Shown here in pieces: positions 1 through 11,700 of a stretch of 64,000 nt of DNA. The stretch covers positions 4,075,158-4,139,157 of the forward strand of contig BDGG01000003.1 in assembly GCA_001949185.1 (NCBI GenBank), read 5' to 3'. Below the pieces are notes generated by a model, which saw only the letters and a program-made list of their open reading frames with translations, was not told where the DNA came from and made no database searches. The position numbers were made by a program, and so were the translations under genes. The DNA is from Ramazzottius varieornatus (taxonomy: Eukaryota; Tardigrada; Eutardigrada; Parachela; Ramazzottiidae). Every line of letters starts with the position of its first letter. Position 1 is the first letter of the stretch.

Positions 1-618
1 TGGTGTCCAAGTCGTTTGGCTTCAGCTCCGCACCCACGGTCGATCTCGGTACGCACTTTTCGACTTCTATGTATGAAGTTTAGTTCACGTCAGCGATGAG
101 TGGTGTGCTTGTTAGGTGTTACCAGCAGCAAAGTCAAGGGAAGAGCGCCTATCGGCGCCGGCTACCAACGGCCAGCTATCGCGAAAAAGAGAAAAATCTA
201 CAAGCAGTTCGCCACAAAGAAGGAACAAGAATACATGTAGACATAATCTGTTTCTCAAACGGTAGTTGGCTATTAAAGGAAGCTAACTTTCCTTTGACGG
301 AGAGTAGTCGACGCTTGAGGATTATATCCTTGAGTAGTTTTAAGCAGACTTGTCCGGCAGAAAGCCGAAGCTGGCTCTTCCGAGGGAAGATTAGAAAATT
401 TCCGGGATCATCAGGATAGAACAGATTTAGCCCTGAGCTGGAAGAGCGTCGGTGAATGGTCACCGTCGACTCACCGAAGACTGATCGGAAATCAGTTAGA
501 TAGTCTTTAATATTCGGCAAAGGTTGATCTTGGGTAAAAACCAGTATTGCTAACTTAACTGCCGCTGTGACTACTTGTTTATCTCGCAGCCCTTTGTTTA
601 GTTTCGCAGCCGAGTTAG
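1..618. other. no recognisable gene
   Basis: I find no exon, RNA gene or repeat that I recognise. The open frames here lack domain-like composition, and the longest minus-strand one runs through the assembly gap. Confidence 0.5.
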
Positions 619-645
619 GTGGAGGTGGCCGAGTGGTAAGGCGTT
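619..645 (+). tRNA. tRNA-Ser 5' fragment, cut by the assembly gap
   Basis: The plus strand carries the acceptor and D-arm of the same tRNA-Ser found complete at 787-867 on the other strand (starts GTGGAGGTGGCCGAGTGG). It differs by one missing T in the D-loop and then runs into Ns. It may be the 5' end of a second, divergent tRNA gene, or an assembly artefact of an inverted duplication. Confidence 0.6.
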
Positions 646-777
646 NNNNNNNNNNNNNNNNNNNNNNNNNNNNNNNNNNNNNNNNNNNNNNNNNNNNNNN
701 NNNNNNNNNNNNNNNNNNNNNNNNNNNNNNNNNNNNNNNNNNNNNNNNNNNNNNNNNNNNNNNNNNNNNNNNNNNNN
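646..777. other. assembly gap (132 Ns)
   Basis: A run of 132 Ns lies between two inverted tRNA-Ser copies. Inverted repeats commonly break short-read assembly, which may explain the gap. Confidence 0.99.
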
Positions 778-786
778 CAAAAAGTT

Positions 787-867
787 CGTGAAGGATGAGA
801 TTCGAACTCATGCGGGAGAACCCATTTGGTTAGCAGCCAAACGCCTTAACCACTCGGCCACCTCCAC
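787..867 (-). tRNA. tRNA-Ser(GCT)
   Basis: The 81-nt minus-strand sequence folds as a class II tRNA. The acceptor is GTGGAGG/CCTTCAC with one G-U pair. The D-arm reads GCCGAGTGGTTAAGGC. The anticodon stem is TTTGG/CCAAA around the loop CTGCTAA, giving anticodon GCT, which reads AGC/AGU serine codons. A long variable arm typical of tRNA-Ser follows, then a T-arm GAG-TTCGAAT-CTC and discriminator G. No intron is present and CCA is not encoded, as expected for a eukaryotic nuclear tRNA. Confidence 0.95.
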
Positions 868-1767
868 CCATTACATAACGGAGTGGAATCTTAATCCGAT
901 GAAGTGATGCAGAACAGGCCTGTTTTACGCCCTTGCGAGTAACCGGTTTGATGGAAAAATTCGCATAAAGCAGGAAACCTATTTCCCAAGCATAAACAAA
1001 CCAGCAAAATTACAAGAAACGCAGAGTACAGCAGAGAATTCCACAAAAATTTCGCTCCAGGGACCAGGACCAACCCAGTAACAGAAGGTCAGGAACAATA
1101 CTGCGTTCTTCCTGCCAGGTTCTCGGACGAAAAGGGCCTTGTCGAGTCAACAGAACACTAGAATACGGCTTTCTAATAAACTGTCACAAAACTCTTGCAC
1201 TGCCATATTTCCACAAAAACTTCCACGCTCGAGTTCAGCTTTTGGGACTGTTCAGGGTGCTTACCCTACGGACGAGATTAACCTGCTGATGGCGGAAGAG
1301 TGACAATAAGTTCGTAGTATACGGCGCACGCATAAAGCACTAATCTCGATGGCTGAGAGGAAACGTATGGGAAGAAGGGCTGTCATGAAACGGGATCCGT
1401 ATACGAGCATAGCGCACTTTTTTTGACGCATCGTACACCACATAATTGCACACTTGAGCTCGTGATCTCCCCTGACAATCTAGGTTTCATCTGGCTTGCA
1501 ATTGCGTCGAGTACAATGATTGATGGTTATTGACTGCAAGTGCGGAGGGAAAAAGCCGGGTTCCATCCAGTATTTAAGTTTAGAGAGGTGGTATCAACAA
1601 TGCACCCCTGTCTCATTACATGGCTAAGGTTGTATTTGACCCCTGTCACTCTTCAACATTCGTACGAGAGCTGGGAGACCCGGTGAATATTTCAGGAGTT
1701 ACGCAAGCTCGGGAAAGGTTCCCACAAATTGTGCCAAGCCTTCAGTTGGCGAACTGCAAAACCTAGT
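868..1767. other. intergenic, presumed opsin upstream region
   Basis: No gene is recognised here. The region lies between the tRNA-Ser and the opsin start codon, so it probably holds the opsin promoter and 5'UTR. I could not identify a TATA box or repeat with confidence. Confidence 0.4.
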
Positions 1768-3180
1768 ATGTTTAAGGTCCCTGACGAAAAGCAAAACTTG
1801 CGGACCCACAACAACACGCCGAACATCTCCAGCGCGACTTTCGACTTTCCTTCGGGGTACTCTGATGAGTTATGGGCGGCAGCTTTGACGATCTGCTGTA
1901 AGTTTTCAATCTAAAAAGTCACCTCTTCGTAACTGAATTTCCCCTTATCCAATTAATTAACCTCCTCAGTGTAGTTAGTTTTATCTACTTGGACAAGGAA
2001 AAGTTCTTTCTGTCTTCTAAGGTCTGCTGGCCTTATATTGCAATGGCATCGTTATAACCAGCTTGTATCGACAAAACAAAAGCTTGATTGCTCTGGATAT
2101 CCTCTTCGCCAGTCTTGCCGTACAGAACTGCACCTTGGCCGTCTCCACTTTTCCTTTTGTCTGCATTTCCGCAATCTACCACGGATGGATCTTCGGACGA
2201 GCCAGTGAGTGATGTTCTCCATCTGTGGATAACTCTAGCCATAAGACGGAATATTTCTATTGCTTGTTTTCAGTGTGCAACGCATATGCATTTACGACCA
2301 CCACGTTCGGTCTCTCGTCCATCTATACTTTATTGGGAATATCCGTCTTGTTCGAGCAGTCCGTAGCTAACGCTGCACGTTCTTCGGCTGACCTGATGCA
2401 AGCAAGTCACCGGAGGTTAGCTATCCTATTTGCAGTAGGCTCCTACTTGATTGCCGCCTTTCTGTCCTTGGGACCGCTGGTCGGTTTTGGAGCGTACGAT
2501 GTGGGAAAACACGGATTTAGCTGTACGGTCATGTGGAAGAACCCGACGATTTCGTCGTACCTCTACCTCCTAACGCTCTTTCTGTTTGGCTTCTTCGTCC
2601 CACTCTTATTTATCGCTGGACTCTACGGGAAAGTAGCGGTAGACCTCCGATCTATCGGAAGATCGGCCAACAACCCGCATCCACACACCGACAACAAGTG
2701 GAGCATTGTTTGCACATCAATGTTGAAGGTGATACTTGAACATGATATACCGAAAACTGAAACCACAATATGTAGGCTTGTCGAGATTCCATGTCATCTG
2801 ACAAGCCATATCTCTAAAGTTTTGTTGATCAAAGTGGGCTACTTCAGATGGGAATAAGTGTGACGATTGTCTTCATATGTTGCTGGACGCCATACTGCAT
2901 CACCTCAATCTTCGAAATTTTCGAGAGGGGTGACGAGTGGATTTCGGCCACACTAGAGGGAAGCTCGGCCTTGTTCGCGAAGTCCTCAACGGTTTGGACC
3001 CCGTTAGTCCATCTCTACTTCATCAAACGTTACCGAAGGTTCCTGAAACATTTCTGTTGCTTATGTCGTCCACATCACCGTTGTCGAGTTGAATGCCTAG
3101 CTGTTGGCGAGAGGGCTCAAACGTCTGACGCCCATTGGCCACAAAATGTAATTCCAAATGACTCGACAGCTTTTTACTGA
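1768..3180 (+). CDS. opsin-type G protein-coupled receptor, 366 aa, non-canonical motifs
   Basis: There are four exons (1768-1897, 2022-2204, 2274-2728, 2848-3180) with consistent phases, and they sum to 366 codons plus stop. The short N-terminus carries glycosylation sites (NNT, NIS), followed by TM1 with the Asn of YCNGIVI. The receptor has the TM3 disulphide Cys (CNAYAF), extracellular loop 2 SCTVMW, and TM6 CCWTPY. TM7 is LFAKSSTVWTP, whose Lys is the retinal-binding residue that defines opsins. The site aligned with the vertebrate counterion Glu113 is Tyr, as in many invertebrate opsins. Two motifs are odd: the (D/E)RY arginine at the end of TM3 is absent (the region reads SVLFEQS), and NPxxY is TPLVH. 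Opsin identity is fairly sure; the subclass is not. The gene probably binds retinal in the plasma membrane, but coupling through a standard G-protein interface is doubtful. Confidence 0.85.
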
Positions 3181-3549
3181 ATATTTTGTTATGCTATGAC
3201 GACATTCACCAAAATTTTAAATTTTACATGGTTATAAAAGGAGAGAGAATTTCAAGCGCTATTTTTTACAGGAATAGGTGTCATAAAGTAAGACACAGGC
3301 CTGCCGATAACGACGGTACTTTGGAGGTCTTCAGCGGTCACAAGTTGATAGTTCCCGGTGATGTTAAGTGCCCTACCCGGGATAACTTTACACAGTTGTA
3401 CTTTCATGGCGGCACTTCCGGTCCAAACATTTAGGGATACTGCAATATCCCGCTTGATGATAAAGCGTTCGTTGTGATGCGCGTAGTCTTTTCTTGTCAG
3501 CGAAAGTAACAGCCTACAGCAAAGTGCGACAAATTAAGACCAAAATATC
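3181..3549. other. convergent 3' ends of opsin and INTS4
   Basis: A 369-bp spacer separates two convergent genes and presumably holds both 3'UTRs. I see no further exon. Confidence 0.5.
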
Positions 3550-6500
3550 TCAACAACAAAAGGGGGATGAGCAAAGGTTGTACCTTCGGTCATCAGGCAT
3601 CAGCAGACACATAATTACCCCACCCATGCTTCCTACGCCCTCAATCACCGCTTCAAAGGAAACACGATGAATTGTTCCGGCCACAATGTTTACCGGATAC
3701 TCTTCGTTCTCCACAGGAAGCTTGATTTCAGCTTTGATTTGTTTCAAGCTGACTGAGCCGGTGTGAGGAACAGGAATATTGGAGCGCAGAACCTGCAGCA
3801 GGATTTGCTCGGGGATCCTCGTCCGTTCAAGCAGAGCACCGAACACTGATGCGGCATTTGCCTATATATCAAACAGATTAAATCTATAATGCACAAATTT
3901 TCAGTCCGTAAACTCGAGCAAAAAATTAATCAGAAATCTTTTTCAAAAACGTTATTCGCATTTACACCAACCTTGACAAGACCTTCGAGGTCGTTATAAA
4001 AAGCCGGTGGAATTTCCACCAGGTCTCCAGCTCGCTCACTATAGACTAGGGTGCGCAGCAGCTTTTCCCTGATTGCCAGCTCTTCTACAGTCCGAGTATC
4101 CTCTGTGGAGCTCGAAGAGAAGACTGTCTTCATCTCGTCAATCACGCTCTGCAGGTCATCGAGGGACTCGGCACCGTGGTCCTTATCCTACAGCAATAAT
4201 CAAAATACTGTTTAATTCGAATATCAACCGATTGTAAAGATGGAAATAATTTGATCAGATCATTTTTCCAATTGACGCACGTTTTCACGGATACCGGCTG
4301 GAAGGGTGCGCCACCTGAGAAAGCGACCTTGTCGGGTCTGACTGCTGAGCTCTCATATTTTACCTGTTTTGACTTCGACTCCGTATAGCTCTTTAACACA
4401 GAAAGATATTTCTGGATGAACCGAAACTGCAACTTCAGCCACGACGTAGTCACATGTAACGTCACATCTTGTTCACAGACCATCGTGATTTCTTTCGACA
4501 GAACACTTAACGCTTTCACGACCAAATCGAGGCTCTTTCCACTGGAACAGTTGCGCCGGAACGCCACCAGTCTCGCCGTGATACCATTGTGCGGTTCCAT
4601 CTTCCCTTTCCCACCAGACACCGATCTAAGATCAATCGTCTCCAAAGTCGGAAACCAATCAGGGTACTTGTAATGATAGAGAAAGTAGTGCCTCAAATGA
4701 AAATCCAGGAAGATTTTCAGGATTTCTGGTGAACTGGCTGCCGCGTTACACACTAGTGCCATAGTGGCAATGTATACTTTGTCATCGGATTTGGGTTCTG
4801 CCGAGTGTAAGTAAGGGTGAATGTTCAGGTAGGAAGATGTTTCTTCCGCAACGGACTGTGAGTTTCTGTGACCGATGGACGCTAGGCACGAACAGATGTA
4901 CCCGTGATCCGAAGGGTACTGTTTCAGGTTGGCTAGAAGTTCGTTGAAGACCATGCGAACAAGCTTGGCTGAGGAATATCGTAGGGTGGGGAGGATTTGT
5001 CGAAGACCTTCGCGGATGTCCAGGTTGGCGTCTTGGAGGACGGTGAGGACCATTTCCAGTTGGTCCTCGCGGAGTTCGACGCCTTGGCCAAGCAGAGGAA
5101 AGATTCGGATGGCGTTCAAACGAACATCGTGAATTTCATCGTTGAACATGTCCACCAGAAACTCGGCACCTGAATTAGAAGCACGGTGCAACACAAAAAT
5201 ATTGGGAAAAAAAGAACTGATTACTTTAGGCACGGCCTTGATTGGGTACTTTGTCCTCAAACAAGGCTGTGCCGGGAGTTATTCGATGCAAATCTTTGTT
5301 GCTTGTGATTGAGTTTGGGCTGCATAAGTTCCTCAAATCACTGCAACGTACAGACAGACCCGAAAGACGGGTTCTTCGCAGCCAACCGGGCCATAGAGAT
5401 GACAGCCGGTGCTCGAACTTCCTGGAACTGGTCTTCGAGCGCAAGCACGAAAGCTCCTGTAGCCCCGATGGACATCAGCTTGACATCTTCTTGCTGTAGA
5501 CGTTCTTTCGGTGCATCGTCAGCCCACTTTCTTCCGCTAGACCACTCGCCACTTTCAAACAGCTGCTTCTGTCGTTCGTGCCCAGCGACTTTGATCCGTA
5601 AGTCAGACATAAGTTTCTTGTCCACCGTCTGGTTGATGTACTCGATTGTGACACCGTCCAACTGACCCAGAAGCGTCGCTGCCTTTGCTCGAATTTCAGT
5701 CTCCCAGTCATTCACCCGGTCGCAGATTCTACAGAAAACATCGTCGACGAGGTTGATGGTTTCCCCAGAATCGAGGTGCTGCGCCTTGGGCACTTGCGTC
5801 GTGGGCTGTTCTTGTCCCAGCTTGAAGATTAGGTCCATAGCACAGGAACGGACTGTGATGGACTGGTCTTCCAATCCGTAGCACAACTTCTTGTACCTGC
5901 AGAAGTAAACAATTCACAGATATCAAACAGGTTAAAGTACGAAGTGCGCAGGTTGATCCTTACAAAGCTCGGCTAACTAAGCCAAGGCGGCCATAGCGGG
6001 TAAGCCAGCCACCCTACTTACATCAGCGTAATTCTGTGATGTCATAATGGTAAAGCAAGCGATGGCTGATTTATCCTCTTTGGCCCTTGCGACAACTTAC
6101 ATGGCCAAGTCCAGCTTAAATCCGCGCTCGCATATGCTTCTTAGCATCCGGTAAGCTGCAACCCGCACTTCACTGGATGCGTCCCTTTCGAACTTGCTCC
6201 ATAAGTGCACCACGTATCTGTGGGTCCGGCTACGAAAGGATACAGTTTCGCCGAGAACGTCCAAGCAACCAGCCACAAGGAGGGATCTGTTAGTTGACTG
6301 TAGATATTGAATAGACTTGTCTATGATGGCTGTAACTTGAGAGCAAAACGCCTTGTCCTTTTCATGTGAGGCGCTCGCACGGAGCAGCGAACGTAGCAAC
6401 ACTGCTCGAAGTGATACGGAAGATATTTCGTTCAAGGTTTGGCGTAGAAACGCTTGAGCATGCTTCAGGATGACCGAACCCAGAGGTAAGCTGAGAAGAT

Positions 6501-6908
6501 CACCGATGGCCTGGAGAAGGATACACCGCAGCTCTGCGTCTTTGTACAGTAAAAACAGCCCGCGAATCTTTTCCATGACTTCCAGAAGTTCGGCCGTGGA
6601 TGCTGCGATAGTCCTGTTCTCAGCAACATCCTGTCAACATGGCCATTCCGACAATCCACTTCCGGTTGGCTAACTGGGTTAACTGCGCTTACCTGTAACT
6701 GCTGTCTGAGATCAGTCACGGCTTGTCTGGCTTCCACTGCAGTACTGATGTTCTGGGTATCGATGTTTACTGCTCTTGCCGTAAGACGCAACCGTTTTGG
6801 TGTAGGTTGGAGGTGAGGGGAATCAGGTGAGCCATCCTCGACTTCGGCAGTAGTCTCGCTGCCTGCCGTGTAGTCTGATAACATACGCTTCTTGAAGTTG
6901 GCCGTCAT
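3550..6908 (-). CDS. INTS4: Integrator complex subunit 4, 919 aa
   Basis: Six exons read on the minus strand (6908-6693, 6630-6101, 5896-5352, 5169-4229, 4187-3972, 3861-3550) give 919 aa; phases agree throughout. The strongest signature is KKLMSDLRIK...GEWSSGRKWADDAPKE, closely matching animal INTS4, followed by FLVDMFNDEI. Residues from about 70 to 560 are HEAT-like helical repeats. INTS4 is a scaffold of the Integrator cleavage module with INTS9 and INTS11, which processes snRNA 3' ends and terminates paused RNA polymerase II in the nucleus. The start ATG at 6908 begins MTANFKKRML and is the first Met that gives a sensible N-terminus. The donor of exon 4 (GTTGAT) is weak but is the one that keeps the frame. 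Confidence 0.95.
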
Positions 6909-7356
6909 GGTTTCGTTCAATTGTGGTTTAGGCCACCCAACAGTCATATGTCCGCGTATATATACGTAGAACTGCAGGGGAAGCAATGCCGCAGGGAATC
7001 CCAGAAGGAGAGGAGATTTCCCGGAGAGTTGTGCGATGCATATGCATTTGAACAGTGATGAGCTGCTAAAAGGGGCCTCCATTTGCACATGGCCTGCCAA
7101 AACCGCAAGCCGACGAAAACGGCGTTGGATTGATCATTATTAAATAGTTGGTAACGGGTACGTGGTGTAGACTTCCACACATATACACCCGGTTCAAACT
7201 ATGTCACTCACGCTTTTTGCAGCCCAGCGGTTGCTTGTGTTGGCGAGACGGTTTTCTTTTGTTGCTCGGATTCCTTGATTGAATGAAGAGCTCCTCTTGA
7301 GTTTTGTTAGTACATAACATTATGTACTGTATATCATCAACGTAAGAGGTACACCT
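6909..7356. other. intergenic upstream of INTS4
   Basis: No gene is recognised. The region should hold the INTS4 promoter on the minus strand. It ends at the target-site duplication of the element at 7357-8132. Confidence 0.4.
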
Positions 7357-8132
7357 ACGAGGTAAACAACATAATTCGGCCGTACCCGTTTTTGGGACAT
7401 AATTCGGCCGTACCCGTTTTTGGGACATAATTCGGCCGGTGTTGCGGTATAAGGTGGCAGCACGTGGCAGTTTACTGTAAGCCGAATACCGCACCCATGA
7501 CCGTACCACACTTCGGTTTCGCGGTAACGCTGTTTTGCGGTACCGCACTGGCTATCGAGCAAAGCTTCTTCCCCCACGACAACTACTTTTCCGAAAAGCG
7601 ATCACAACATCTGATTATAAAAGAATCACACAAGAAGCAAGTGGAAAACTATCACAACGTCTATGTTCTGGTACCATGGATGGAAAATGAGGGAGAATAA
7701 GGCACTCAAGAAAACGTGAAAGAAAACACTCTTCTATAAAATTGGCAGTGCGGTATTGCATCAGACCACGGTCACCAAACGGAAATTCGTCAGAGAGTTA
7801 TTTGATACCGTCCATAACGCTCGAAATCTTGAAAACAAGCTGAGTGACGTGTTGGATACTCATGGAGGCGACGACACAAGCGCCTCTCGAGGCCTGCTTG
7901 ATTTTAGTTTCGCAGGCTCTTTAGCATTAGCGCGACCCTTCTCTCTTCGAAGACCTCTATTTCATCCTCTGACCATCGGATCTTCTCCAGAACCGTTTAG
8001 AGCTTTAGGAAAAGATATTTTCTGATCCATAAATCATACAGGATGGAAATCCATCCAGAAGTTACTGAAAACAACAGCCGTCCGAATGATGTCCCAAAAA
8101 CGGGTACGGCCGAATTATGTCGTTTACCTCGT
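7357..8132. mobile_element. 776-bp non-autonomous element with about 44-bp terminal inverted repeats
   Basis: The left end starts ACGAGGTAAACAACATAATT. The reverse complement of the right end is the same over about 44 bp, with one mismatch. Both ends are flanked by ACCT (7353-7356 and 8133-8136), a likely 4-bp target-site duplication. There is no transposase frame, so it is a MITE-like or solo foldback element. The superfamily is not assigned. The near identity of the two ends suggests a recent insertion. Confidence 0.75.
7370..7438. repeat. 28-bp direct repeat, about 2.5 copies, in the left TIR
   Basis: The unit begins CATAATTCGGCCGTACCCG and ends TTTTTGGGA. It occurs at 7370-7397 and 7398-7425, with a partial copy to about 7438. 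Only one copy is present in the right terminal repeat. Confidence 0.9.
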
Positions 8133-8324
8133 ACCTATTTGTTAGCGGAACGTAATCAATCAATCGCTCGGTCAGTGTGTTTGACGTTCCGGCAAGGCCC
8201 CCTCTAGCAGCTCATGTATGCATTTGAATGTCATGGGTCCGAAAGAAATATTCTGGATGTCGAAACCATTCTCCAAACACCAATCTTTCAATGGCGCAAA
8301 AACACAGCCGGAGAAATTTTATTA
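8133..8324. other. short spacer between two mobile elements
   Basis: Nothing is recognised between the 776-bp element and the MITE that follows. Confidence 0.4.
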
Positions 8325-8529
8325 CTTTAAAGTGCCAATGATTCGGGACAGGTTTGGGTCCGGGTGTGTGTAAAAAGACCGCGCGGATGGTGGGTGAAAT
8401 ATCTGGTCAAAGTGTGTATCAATCAGCTGATCGCTATGACTGACACATAACAGCCAAAACGGCGCGTACCGGGGGGATTCTTTACGCGGACCCGGACCAA
8501 TCTTGTCCCACTTCATTGGCACTTTGAAG
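8325..8529. mobile_element. 205-bp MITE flanked by TA (copy 1)
   Basis: The terminal inverted repeats start CTTTAAAGTGCCAATGA and CTTCAAAGTGCCAATGA and stay similar for about 48 bp. TA dinucleotides flank it at 8323-8324 and 8530-8531, as for Tc1/mariner-type insertions. A near-identical copy in the opposite orientation lies at 19844-20050. Confidence 0.8.
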
Positions 8530-8760
8530 TATACGTTGGCGGCATCATCAGTGTAATTAACGAAAACGGACACATCTGCTAAACAATCTAGAAGAAAAAA
8601 AGAACAATCTTTACAGGGCGTCAATGCGTTAGGAATGCCAGCAACCTTGAGCAACGTTTGCTTTAATTAGGTGAATTAGGTCTAATTAGGATTAATAGTC
8701 GGTGAAAACGGCAGTCTCATTCTGAGCGCTCGAAAGCGGATGGTGTCCCATTATTGGTAG

Positions 8761-11700
8761 CTATTCCATAGGTTGCTTTTGCTGAACGTCGAGTATTTCT
8801 TCCGCGAATGTGTCATCTGACACCAAAGATTTCTCCCCACCATAGCTTTGAAAGTCGACGCTCTTCCTCGATACACTGGCCAGTCTTTCCGCAGTGGATT
8901 CGGACAAGACGATGGTCGAGATCTCCAGCCCAACTTCTTCATTCTCCTTCGAGGCTTTCGACCTCATTTCTTTGGGAAGAACAATCCGGAGTACTCTTGG
9001 GTCGGTGTTGATAAAGGTGATCTTCTTGTTGGCTTTGGCGCAGTTCATCACTGTAGCGCGGAGAGCCCGCAAGGTGGTGTAGTCTGATTGCGTTAAATGA
9101 AGGCCATTAAATACTATTTCCTCGTTGATTTCAGCAATGTCGAGGGCGGTCTCATCGTTTCCGGGTTTAGATATGGTCACCGACATCTCGTTATAGTCTC
9201 TGTCGATGATTTCATCTCGGAAGAAATCGCGCAGGTACTCTGCCGCTGGAAAGTAGATGGCGCCTTGAGGAGTAACATCCGTGTGGATAACGCGCTTGCC
9301 CCGGACAGGGTTTTGCGGATGTGAGCTATAAGTGGACTCTTTGAAGTTGGCGATGATGGAAGGGCGTGCAATGGGCCACAAGAGAAGGAGCATGGAGACA
9401 CCAATGCCTGACAGAATTCCGATGTCCACACTGGTCGTGAACGATACTATGATCGTTACGCCGATGGACAAAAGTTCCTTCTTGTTGATCAGCCACAAGT
9501 CTCGGAAGATTTTAAACTCGAAGAGGATCAGGATGGCTGCCATTATGACAGCGCTCAATGCAGCCTTCGGCACTATAAAGAACCAACATGGGAGACACGT
9601 TTGAGGACCGGGAACTCTCATCGGGCAAACTACCAAGAAGGATCTACCGTATTTGAACGCAGGCGACATTACACCAAGCGCCAGCAGCACGAAGGCGCCC
9701 GTCCATGTGCATCCCATAGGAGTCCGTACCCCACTTTGAGCTTTCAGTGCAGAACGAGTGAAGCTCCCGGTGACCGGGTACCCATGGAAGAACGAACAGA
9801 GGACATTTGAGAGTCCCAGCGCCCAAAGTTCTTGCGTCGGCTCGATCCGGTATTGGAACTGGAACGCAAAGGCTTTGGCTACTGCGATTGACTCCAGAGC
9901 TCCGACAAGGACTATCATCGGTCTGTAATAGAAGAGAAAGACAAAGCTGGAGCGAACCTTCCCGGAACACCGGAAGTCAGCCATGATTGTGATGTCTTAT
10001 GTACATGTGTGATCCAACAACTTTGAAATGGTCGATTACAGTTCGATTGTCCCATGTTAGCTGTGGTGGAGCCATCGTCGGAATCCCACCTTTCACCGTG
10101 TTCACGATCGACAAACCCTTGTATCCCTTTTCTGTCACGTAGTACCCGATACCGGTGGCGACCACGATGATTAGCGCATAACGGGTGACGCAAATGGTAC
10201 GAACAACTTCTCGTAATATATTCCATCGTCGTTTCGGGATGCTCCACTTTGGCTTCTTTCCCAGTTTCAGATCTTTCATCAAGAGGAGGACTGTGAAGCA
10301 TATGATACCCATCAGTGTATCCCACCCGCTGTAAAAAATCGGCGAACCTGTTCGGTGAGCTCTTCGAAACCGTGTTAAAAAATAAGAACAATAAAAACAA
10401 CAACCGACCATACTTGACCGATTTTATTGTCCTTATGTAGCCTTCGGTGTGATCGATCAAGTTGTCGGCCGAGAAACTTAGTCCAGTTAGAGTTTTAATC
10501 TGCGCATAAAGAATAAGGAACGCAGATGCAGTTGTAAACCCACTGCAAAAGAAAACACAGTTATATAAATCATTACGGCGGCGGTACGTCACACGGGACC
10601 TGTTTTCGCATGGCAGGTTTCGGCCCTGTAGTATTAAATCATAGCATAAGGAACCGGAAGTGCGCCACTTTCACGGAAGCTAGCTTACCAACCATTACAC
10701 GACATACAACCCACTTCCGGACGTTTGGGTTGATTTAGATACAAGTTAAACGTTCTACATGGTTCTGGAAATGTTGTTCGATACGTGAAGCAAGGGAGAA
10801 CAGACGGACCTGATTACTGGAGCGGAGATGAAATCAACCAAGAAACCTGGAGAGGGAAAACTGAAGGTCAAAACTCCTGGAGGACATCTGGTACCCCACT
10901 GGTAGAAGGGCGGGCAAAAAAACTTTTTCTGTCTTTATAGAGATTGCGAGCGAAAGCGCACTAGCACAATTCGATACGCATAGAAACATCGTGATGTCAT
11001 ATGTAAACATTATGCGACTCTTTTTAACACAGTGCACACGAGACGAACTTGTTCCTATGATGTCACGATGTTACTGTGCGTACCGAATCGTGCTAGTGCG
11101 CTTTGGCTAACTTAGCAATCTGTATTTTATGTTTGTTGATGCCTTGATGGACATTCTTAATTCTTACAAGTTACAACGTCATACAGTGGAAGAACGGAGG
11201 TATCTTTTACCTAGGTTGAAGACAGCGAGAATCAGCTGGACGATACCCACAAAGAAGCTCAAGAGAATGGCGTAGTGTGCTCGGTCCGATTCGCTGGCAC
11301 TTTTGGGGAAACTGGCGCCAGTCATCAGCGACAACACGGCAGTGGGACCTACAGGTTCGAGAATGCATCAGTCACCTTTCTCTCCCGTATTTGGGATATT
11401 GTGAAAAGAGCTTTCTCTTATAGCATACCAAGGGTAATATCCTTGGCTGTACCGAAGACCGTATACCTAAAGGAAAGCAGCAAGTGGGATGGCAACCGCA
11501 TGGAGCAAAGCAGGACGTGCCCGACTTACGCGAAGCATCCCATAAAGGCAGAGTATAATCCATATTCCAGAGGAACTCTCGCAATTTGTGCGTATGCCAA
11601 CCCCTGCGGAACCACCGTCAGACCTTCGAACAGAATATGGGCTGAAGGTATGTTTACGTAGCACAGAAAGTGTTTTCAGAATTGGGTTGAAAGTGTAGTA

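Noticed and set aside
176-811. Long minus-strand frame across the gap
   Set aside because: Most of it is Ns and flanking intergenic DNA; it also overlaps the tRNA gene.
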